Position numbers and translations under genes: made by a program. Under the pieces are notes generated by a model, which searched no databases, was not told the origin of the DNA, and worked only from the letters and a program-made list of their open reading frames with translations. A stretch of DNA of 64,000 bases, taken from assembly GCA_003988855.1 (NCBI GenBank), contig QYAI01000218.1:1574-65573 (forward strand), read 5' to 3'. This stretch comes from Arachnopeziza araneosa (lineage: Eukaryota > Ascomycota > Leotiomycetes > Helotiales > Arachnopezizaceae). Shown in pieces: positions 56,150 to 64,000 of the stretch (positions are counted from its first letter, which is position 1; every line of letters starts with the position of its first letter).

Positions 56150-57494
56150 TTACTGCGGCCCCGTAAGCTGTTGCGGAAATCCCGCTGGACAAGTCCCCGT
56201 ACAATCCAACCCCATACTTTTCTGATTTTCTATATTACTACAGAGATACTTTACACTCTGCCCATTCAACTGCTTCAGATCAATATTCTCGAAACTCAAA
56301 TTCTGACATTTCGCAGCAGTGCTGCAATGGATTCCTGCACCAACATTATACCTAGCCGTTCCCGTGATATTCTCCCATCGGATATCACTGATCTGCAATC
56401 TACTCGAATCGCAGTTTTGGCTCGAGTAGATGCAAGCAGTGATGTAGATGGGCTGATTGACGTTTTCGCAATGGATATTGCGGAAAGTCACATTGCGAAC
56501 ATAGCCGTTGCCAGGAGCGGGATAGGTTTTGATCCAGGCGGCATTGGATGAATGTGTAAGTGATACATTCTCGAACACGATGTTCTCGACGTATTCGGGT
56601 TGACTGGTTGATCCAACTGATCCTACGCACATTCCACCTGATTCATGGCAGACGATATTTGAGACGTGAACGTTGGTGCTGTTTCCTTTCACCGAGATGC
56701 AGTCCTATTTTAATATGAGAAGCTTGAGCGATTTGGAGAATGAGGGTTCTTACGTCGCCGCATGTTACGGTCCAGTTTGAAATGACAATGTCTTTGGAAT
56801 TCCACGTGTCTACGCCATCTGTGTTCACAGTTTTCCATTGTGAGTTTGATGTAGCATTCATATCCAAGTTGGTCATAGTCACATTCTGGGAATGTGCCAC
56901 AAACGTGTTCCTATCGATGTGAGTATTACGTATTTGAATCAAAATGAAGTTTTGTATCATAACGGTAACTAACCAGAATTGCGGCTGTCTCCACGTAATC
57001 CCATCAACCAGAATGTTGGTTGCTTGCCACAAGGTCAAAGAAATCGGCCTCCCGTTCTGGTTCCCATTATTTTTATTCTGGTCATACCACTTCTGACCAT
57101 TACCATTAAAGAGAGCCTTTCCGTGGCCCCTTAAGGTAATATTGGTCCCACCAATTCTCCACGCTGTGGAACGACCAGCATACACCACCGAAATGCTGTG
57201 AGACAGCCAGTATTGGATGTTGTCACTCCAAGTGAGTGTCCCAAAGATATCAATATCGCAGTTGCGCAAGTTTAGGACATCCATGACTTGACCAATCTGA
57301 TATTCACCTTCCATAATTTGAATGCTTCCATCTTGACCACATTTTTTGAACGCATCCAGGAGTTGCGGCGTGTCATCTACTGTCCCTGTACCGCCAAGAG
57401 GCGTGACAATACATGCCGAGCCGGTTTGGTTCACAGCCGCTAGAGCTGGTACCACAAGCACTAAAATAAGTTGCTGAAGACGCAGAAGAAGCAT
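56150..57494 (-). CDS. secreted glycoside hydrolase family 28 (exo-polygalacturonase-like)
   Basis: Exons 57494-56974, 56910-56754 and 56704-56150 give 410 aa. Residues 1-20 form a signal peptide (MLLLRLQQLILVLVVPALAA). The parallel beta-helix of GH28 is evident, with the catalytic VNTDGVD and, across the second intron, CGDDCISVKG. The usual GHG motif is replaced by SGGMCVGSVG, and RIK by AAWIKTY; these fit the exo-acting/rhamnosidase-like branch rather than endo-polygalacturonase. The C-terminus has paired cysteines (CTGTCPAG). It would release sugars from the non-reducing ends of pectin outside the cell. It points to a plant-associated diet. Exact substrate is uncertain. Confidence 0.88.
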
Positions 57495-58027
57495 CTTGTA
57501 AGAATTTTTATGTTCGGAAATTTGATTTCAAATGTCCAAAATCGACTCGCTGAGATTATTTTCTTTTTGTTGAAATAGTCCAAATTGAGCCTATACAGAT
57601 TGAGTGGAAGCGAAATATATTACCCTTGCGGCAGTGTGGGGTACAATGTGGAATGGCAGATCAAAACCCTTGAAATAATTAACGAAAATCCCAATTTCCG
57701 GGATTTCATCTTTTTGGTCGCAGTCTGACGCATGTAAACAGAACTATTGGTGGAAAAATTATGGCGGGGACGGATTGCAAGCCATGATAATATGCAATCC
57801 ACAATATTAACACAATTCCTAGCATATTCATACAAGAACCGGCAGTCTTCAGAAAAGATGAAAATAGAGGAATTTAATGCGAGGTGAGCTAGTAGATTAA
57901 AGAATCAAGCATCGAGGTGTTTCTATACTTCCCGAGGCCAATCCTTTTCCGTTCGCTTCCAGAATCAAAAGAATCTTCAAATTAGAAGGCAATAAACTTC
58001 TTAGTTTGAATTTTTAAGGTTCAATCA
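57495..58027. other. intergenic region between GH28 and C6 regulator
   Basis: GH28 promoter; no supported gene. Confidence 0.5.
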
Positions 58028-59654
58028 TTACAGAACAGCGTCGTTGTTCGAGGCCTCTCCTCCTTTCAGAATTGGTATCCTCAATGCAAGTGACTTCCCA
58101 CCCGACACTTCTTCCTCCACACCTTGGGCAATACACCTTGGCCAGAGACAATATTCTTTGAGTCTAATAGGAAGCTTGTCGTATATGGTGAATATCCATT
58201 TGATGTTTGTAGTTGCCTTTGGGTTAATGTGGCGATGTGACCAGCCGCGATTAACGATTGGGCCAAGAATCATCTGTATAGCAACGAAATGGGCAATCAA
58301 GAGACGCGAAATATCATTACGAGGATCTGTTAAGTCATTAAATGCTTCCGTATCCATTATGGGGGCCTGCTCGAAGATGGCGATGAACTTCCAATAACCT
58401 ATACCATCAGCTGCGGGGTCGGGACAATATCAGAAATGAGCTATTCACCTTGAATTGAAGATATTTTAGTCCCTTCAATACAGTCTAATAGCATTGTGTA
58501 AAAATGAAAGTGAGATCGGCTGTTGAGTAAATTCTGCATTTGACTTAAGGACATTCCAGCACTAGCTAGAAGTTCAGGGTCGATTACCGGGAGATTAAGG
58601 AGTCTCGGCCTCATGTGAGCGAGGTGATCTTCTTCACTAACGCTAAATTCACTCTTAAGATTGTCTTTTCGGATTTGCTTGCTCAAAAGATGGCATCCTT
58701 TGACGAACTGGAAAAAGTCCTCGAAACCATCACTCATGTGAGTGGATTGAAATGTGAGTATGAAAGCACATCCAAGAGCAGCATCTCCATCACTTTCCGT
58801 TCGAAGCCCTCCGGATAATGCGTCATTGAACCCTTGAATCGCTTTCAATCGGTATTGCATAGCTGTCGTTTCGAGACTTTCTCCAGTTAAGGCTGTTAGG
58901 TGTGACGCTGCTAGGCCAAGAATCGCATACATAAGATACTCCTTCTGAAAAAAATATTAGCCTGATTCCAACCAAGAGGTATTGTGTGAACCTGGTAGGC
59001 AATCAAAGGAACCCTAGACAGCCATGTCCTATCGTTGCTGACAGGCAGATGAGGGTATGCGCCCTGAAGAAAGTGGTGAAAAAGGCGCATGTCAGTCATG
59101 GTAAAGACTGTTGGGGTAGTTTGCAAATTCACCACGCGAACTGGGTTTGGATATACAGTTTTCTCAACATTTTGTAGAATGGAGATTGTTTTGGAAACTG
59201 GGTAGACGCATATCATGTCTCTGCGGCTGCAATTATGGCACGAGGGACGATTTTCCTGGCACTGGTAGACTGAGCACTCGTCATGGAATCTTTTGGATAA
59301 GGAGCTGACCTTAATCTTCCATTTTTTGCAATTGAAGCAACCTGCTCGTGATTTCTTATGCCCTTTTCGAGATCTGATTGCTGGGGCTGAATTACTAGGA
59401 AAATTTGCGAATACAAATTTTTGGCCGAGTAAGACCTCATCGCTATCTTGTGGGCTATCCGAGTGGTCAGATAGAGGTATGACTCTTCTCCCCTCTAATG
59501 CACTCGATGAATCCGAGGAGCCTCTTTCAGGTTGTATTTGCGTATTATTGTCTAGCCTTCGTAGGCTAGAGAAGGTGTTAGATAGGGGGTGTAACCAGGG
59601 CGTAAGCACAACGTCATCAAGCGATCCGGGTGCTATGTTAGAGCATTGATCCAT
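58028..59654 (-). CDS. Zn(II)2Cys6 fungal transcription factor, sterol-regulator-like architecture
   Basis: Exons 59654-59310, 59261-58992, 58944-58449 and 58398-58028 give 493 aa. A polar 95-residue lead precedes the cluster CFNCKKWKIKC (Cys106, 109, 116) with Cys123, 126 and 133; the first intron cuts the cluster. HKKSRAGCFNCK resembles Upc2-type regulators. The remainder has MTDMRLFHHFLQG, YLMYAILGLAASHLTAL and a helical C-terminus. The first intron is 48 bp and in frame with no stop, so intron retention would insert 16 residues and destroy the cluster spacing; splicing is therefore expected. Neighbours are the GH28 gene downstream and a secreted protein gene upstream, but no regulatory link can be shown. 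Confidence 0.83.
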
Positions 59655-60238
59655 AGTACACGAACATGTAAATATCGTTATGGTAAGGTAAATGCTCAGA
59701 AAGGAGGTGTGAATGGCTTTTAACGATGTGGCTGTAGGGTGACAATTGTTGCCTAAGAGCTGATGTCTAAGGCCGCGTGCGGCTTGACAGTCACGTGCAA
59801 ACTTAATATTTTTGCTTCTTTTTATTTTAACTTGAAATTCAAACCTAGAGGTATATAATATATCATAAGTCATAATATAAATGTAAGCATTACTGGATAT
59901 TTCTTAAAACGAGATATATGAGGAGTCACAGGAAGGGACTGTAGGCTGAGTCAGCATGGTCAGGTGGTAAACAGCATAGTTCAAGCTGCCTTTAGTGAAG
60001 TGTTTTAAAAAGTGAATCTAACACCTGGGCGAAGAAACATGTTTGAGTTCACTGATTTCAAGGGGAGAAAGATATCAAGTCCGCGACCTTTGAACCAAGA
60101 CAAGAAACTCGTCGATTGCCTTCAAAAAACCAAAATTAACAATTGGCAACTGAATATTGGATGCTCCATTATGTTTTTATTCATAAAGTTTCTAAGATCT
60201 AGTCGAATTTATTTTGCATGCTTATAAACTCTGTAAAT
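59655..60238. other. intergenic region
   Basis: TCACGTG at about 59791, in the promoter of the C6 regulator. No supported gene. Confidence 0.45.
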
Positions 60239-60783
60239 CTACTCTCCACCTCCGCCTGCAAAAGAGAAAGTAATATCTGAAGGCATCATGCTACAATTCG
60301 CGGCGAATTTCGTGCCATACCAGCCCATGCAAGCGGAATTAGAGAAGATCTCTTCAGCAAGATCTATCGTAGTGTAGGGGTTATCAATTAAGCACTACGT
60401 AAAATGAAAGCTTAGCCTATTTCTTCTACTTCTGAACTGAATTATGCGAAAGTGTGTCTCGGAGATCGGAACTGTAGACTGACCTGGTCCTGGACCTTTA
60501 CATGCCGTGGATCTGGGGCATAGTCGATGGGGAAACCACCTGCTTTTGTGCACAATGGTTCTGAGCGTGTTTCTGAGGTGATTGAATTGTAGCAGGTGCA
60601 GAGGAAAGCAGCGCTGTGGCTATGGTATGGAAGAGGAAAGATTAGAACCATGAAACATTTAAAATATTTTAAATAATTCTTGGGAAATGTCGAAACATAC
60701 TAAGCTTTGCTCTTTACTGGTACGCCAGAAACAGTTGTGAATATGATGAATACAAGGTATATTGCCTTGTCGAGGATGGCCAT
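60239..60783 (-). CDS. small secreted six-cysteine protein
   Basis: Exons 60783-60701, 60619-60484 and 60394-60239 give 124 aa. Residues 1-20 are a signal peptide (MAILDKAIYLVFIIFTTVSG). The mature part has six cysteines: FLCTCYNS, EPLCTK, DQCLID, SACMGWYG and AANCSM, an even number that could form three disulfides, and a Gly-rich end (FAGGGGE). The second acceptor (ACGTAG/TGC) was chosen because it keeps frame and adds the fourth cysteine. Two introns of 81 and 89 bp are longer than the local average. Typical of fungal candidate effectors, but no family is recognised. It is divergent from nothing nearby and has its own promoter of about 1 kb. Confidence 0.72.
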
Positions 60784-61802
60784 CGCCTTTTCATCTTTTC
60801 ACATCTGCAGGCCAAGCGAAATAAATATCGGCATATTTCCAGAGATTTTCTTGGGAATGAAACAGCTCTTAATAAGTATTCGCAATCGGCTTCCATTGCG
60901 GAGTATCGTTTGAGCCTATTATTGGCTTGGACGTCATGCTATGTGCCTTTAACCGGATAGATATTGGCCCCCATGGTCTTGGCGTACCCACGTTCTACCG
61001 CCTTTATCCTAACGACATGAGTTAATGGGAAATTATCCTTAGTATTATTTACGTTTGTGTTAAGGTTATTACTACTTTTATACTATGACATGCGAATTCT
61101 AGAGAGGCACCAAAGATCGAGTCACGGGTTGATACTTTCGTCTGCAATTGAGTTCCGTCCAATTATGAAGCAGCGAATGCTGACTCAGCAAGATTCCCTA
61201 AGTTAAATGTTCACCAAACGAATCTACTTCTTCACTCATACATCACCTCTACTCTACGACCAGTGCTTATAAGTAGATTTTTGATTCTGTTTATTCTTCG
61301 CTCTCTTTCCTCAAATCTGACGACCCGAGATGATCGAATCGACCTGCTGTACATGCACAGGACTGAACCATGTGCCAATCACCAGCAGAGCTACCAAATC
61401 CTTGCTTGGTTATCACTTTCGGGCGCATATTCATCAAAAACTTGTCTGATAAATTGCCTCATTTGTCACGCATATCGGGCGTGGATCCTACAGATGTGTT
61501 GTTCGCCGAGATCACCGTCCCCGATGCCAATCACAACCATGATTTTCAGCCTCATGCCGCAACACTTGTTTCGCTGCTTTATGGCTTGCATGAGGAAACC
61601 GTGAGGCAGACTTCCAGCCTGGAAAATTGCGCGTCAGCATGTGTGATATGTCTGACGATTTTCATTTGTTTCGCCTCTTTCCTTTCGCCATACAACGATG
61701 GTCGCACTGTTCCTACTGGCAAAAGTCTGCGGCCGTGGTCGTTAAGGTCTCCGGCGCTGTTTTTAGATCGTTATCTTTGGCAATCAGAAGCAGTTTAGAG
61801 TG
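60784..61802. other. intergenic region with one unexplained open frame
   Basis: A frame at about 61370-61798 reads some protein-like stretches (RISGVDPTDVLFAEI) but has no domain or splice support. It could be a relic. Confidence 0.4.
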
Positions 61803-64000
61803 ATGTCGAGGCCGGTAGTCCTCTCGGCCAATGGCCGCCATGGATCCGATATCCCAGATAATCGCCAGCAGCAGCAGAATCGCGAACTCATTGTTAGTCT
61901 TTACTATTCCCAGTGGTTGTCGCTTTGAATGCTAACATATATGATAGAGAAGAGCAGCAGCCTCAATCCATGGTGCCGATGGCGCCGATGCCAGTCCCGC
62001 CAAACGTGGAGAGCCTGCAGGCACTCTCTACGTAGAACTCAAAGAGTCTTCAACTCGCCCCGAAGGATTCCTGGTTAGAACGGTGATGCAAGTGCCCGAG
62101 AACCGTAACCCCGAAATTACGGAAGTTCTGCCACAGAGGAATATCGTGTTTGAGGCTGTGGGTGGTAACGGAGAGACGGGAAGGAAGGGTTGTGATGGAC
62201 AGAGCGGAATGGATGGAACACCTGGTGGGGATGCGACAAGAGTTCAAGATGCAACTGTGAGTTCTCAGTCCATAAGGAGGATGGGGTGTCCTTGAGGATT
62301 CTGATTATTTCAGGCAGGAACAATTGGTGGAAATGATGGCAAGTTAGTTTCCTCTCTCATCGCTTTTTGTCTCTAGTACTAATTGCTTAAGTGCTGGTGC
62401 TGGAACCAACGGTGGAGATGCTGGCAGTGGAGGCCAAATTTGTATTTACGTTGATGAAGACAAGACCCATCTACTCCTTGCTACAAGCTGGGAAGTGGGT
62501 GGTGGCAAAGGAGGCGCTGCTGGAGAACACGGAACACCAGGCCCTGGAGGGAAAGGCGGAAAGGGTGGACAAAGCATTACTTGGTTTGTCTTCCAGCATT
62601 ACTCGTGAAATATATTTACAGCAATCAGGGAAAAGCAAAATGGCTTTTAATACAAATGCACTGAAAACTGTGCTGGAAGGACGACAGTGCCAGCATCCAA
62701 CGCCAGGGCTATCACAAGACACGATCCCCCATTGTTATTAGTTCAGGGAATTGGCCAGCAAGTTTCAGTGGGGTCTAACCTACAGACAGCTATTACCAAG
62801 TTTGCACACTATCGAGCGAATACCCTCCGCGATACTACTGGACTTTGCGAATGCAGTGGGGGAAATGGACATTGTACTGGATGTGATGCACTTCCAGTTT
62901 TTCAAACGAGAGCTCGTGTGAAAGGAGATGACGGGATAGACGGGAAGAGAGGTGAGAAACCTACCGAGCCACTGTTTAGCGGAAAAAAAGGAAGACACGG
63001 TGAATGTCTCATCATTGTGAAGCCGAGAACTACAGGCGGGGCCGAAAAGCAGTATCGATCAAAGTATCAACTGGAGCTTGTCGATTTCGATCTAGAAGAT
63101 GAGAATGGCGACGGTATCTTTGAGCCAGGAGAGTGTATTCTGGTTCAGAGAATACGTGTGAAGAATTCCGGTAGGTCTCCTACGATTCGTCTCCTCTTAT
63201 ATTGCTCATGTTGTTCAGGAGGGATGCCATCTCCAACTCGTGAGACTCGGATTGAGATTACCCCTTCTGAAAATCTCCAACTTCTTGCCGGCAGTGATAG
63301 CGTGGCTTACATACCATCCATTCGGGCAGGTTACACTGTAACTCTATCAGGCTCAATCAAAATCATGATCCGAGAACCCAACACGGTAATCGGAAGTGAG
63401 GCTTACAAGTTGACTGAAACTATTGGTTTGAAGGCAATAATGCCTGGACTCAATCGCCGGCTGGACCATTTTGACTTCAAGAAACAATTCGATATTCAAT
63501 ATCCGTTGCAAGTTGACTATCTTCAATCCGTTATACGAGGTTCTGAGAATAAGATCTCTATGCAGATTCTCAACCATACTAACAGATCATTTCAAGTCAG
63601 TGGAGTGTCTCCTCGTCGAGTTCAGGTGAAGATATCAACGCCTTCGGAAGCAGGCTCTCTCCTCTCAGGACTGGGTGTCTGGAGCTCAGAGGTGTACCAA
63701 GAAACAGGAGCGATCGAAGCTGGGTTTACTGTCGATATATCTCAAACCTCGAAAATCTCTCAGAGAGCTAAAGATCATGCCTATACTACCATACTTGTCG
63801 AACTTTTTATCTCAAGTCCTGGTCCTGCACCTAGGAGAGGCAAAAGCCTTGGCGATTTAGGGGTTGCGATGCGTCTTACCCAAAGCTTCCATCTAAAAAT
63901 GCAGATATCTGCTGCACACACGTATGACGAAGAAGCAGGTATTTTAGTCATAACAAATGTTGAAACACCACTAGAGAGATTTGAGGCTGTCAGAGAGTTT
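61803..64000 (+). CDS. collagen-like glycine-rich large protein, 3' end outside window, in-frame stop
   Basis: Exons 61803-61892, 61948-62256, 62314-62342, 62392-62583, 62629-63170 and 63219 to beyond the edge. The N-terminus MSRPVVLSANGRHGSD leads into Gly-x-y-rich segments (GGNGETGRKG, GAGTNGGDAGSGG, GPGGKGGKGG), then a Cys-containing block (KCTENC, LCECSGGNGHCTGC), a second Gly-rich segment and a globular region with VDFDLEDENGDGIFEPGE. It recalls an uncharacterised fungal family with such a C-terminal domain (DUF7932 from memory). All joins keep one frame, except that TAA at 62648-62650 lies in frame between EKQNGF and YKCTENC. This could be a nonsense mutation, an assembly error next to TTTT, or a missed small intron. 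Confidence 0.65.

Noticed and set aside
61263..61604. 113-codon frame overlapping 61370-61798
   Set aside because: Competing frames with no domain and no link to the collagen-like gene.
1..64000. tRNA, rRNA or CRISPR elements
   Set aside because: No cloverleaf with a convincing T-arm, no rRNA-like conserved block and no spaced identical repeats were seen; weak GGTTCAA-like words lie in coding or unstructured sequence.

Overview
This window is nuclear DNA of a filamentous ascomycete. Genes carry short introns (about 42-120 bp) with GT-AG borders and CTAAC/CTGAC-like branch sites. The gene content is typical of Pezizomycotina: Zn(II)2Cys6 regulators, HET-domain proteins, an S10 carboxypeptidase, a GH28 pectinase and small cysteine-rich secreted proteins. 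The family mix suggests a plant- or litter-associated fungus, perhaps Leotiomycetes; that placement is inference. Exon joins below were worked out by hand, by matching reading frame, splice borders and known protein motifs.

Layout: 0-9 kb holds a pogo-like transposase relic, an aldo/keto reductase, a serine carboxypeptidase and a membrane-anchored copper amine oxidase, followed by a degenerate ~46-bp tandem repeat. 9-16 kb has an acidic protein with five Gly-Ser-Ile/Val-Leu-Ser repeats, a C6 regulator and a seven-helix membrane protein, all on the minus strand. 17-25 kb has a YycE-like VOC protein, an unknown gene and a C2H2 protein that both lie downstream of repeated GGAGGCCACC boxes, a decayed CorA-like gene, and a secreted protein with an apparent GC-AG intron. 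25-36 kb has a candidate solo LTR, a HET protein, the GINS subunit Psf2 (the one clear housekeeping gene), a Dal5-type MFS transporter and a zinc-ribbon regulator-like protein.

37-48 kb has an alpha/beta hydrolase, a C6 regulator and a nitrilase side by side (possibly a small nitrile or ester catabolic unit), an orphan ORF, and a HET protein whose domain is split by an inserted hydrophobic segment. 48-61 kb is rich in secreted proteins: a two-module cysteine-rich protein, a spherulin-like cupin, a GH28 enzyme and a six-cysteine small protein, interleaved with a third HET gene and another C6 regulator. The right edge cuts a collagen-like glycine-rich gene that has an in-frame stop codon.

The most novel-looking item is the secreted protein at 48594-49327. 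It is built from two copies of an eight-cysteine module, each interrupted by an intron at the same place. I do not recognise this family. Other unusual points are the membrane-segment insertion in the HET domain at 44863-47466, the C2H2 gene without an ATG, and the shared upstream boxes at 18-19 kb.
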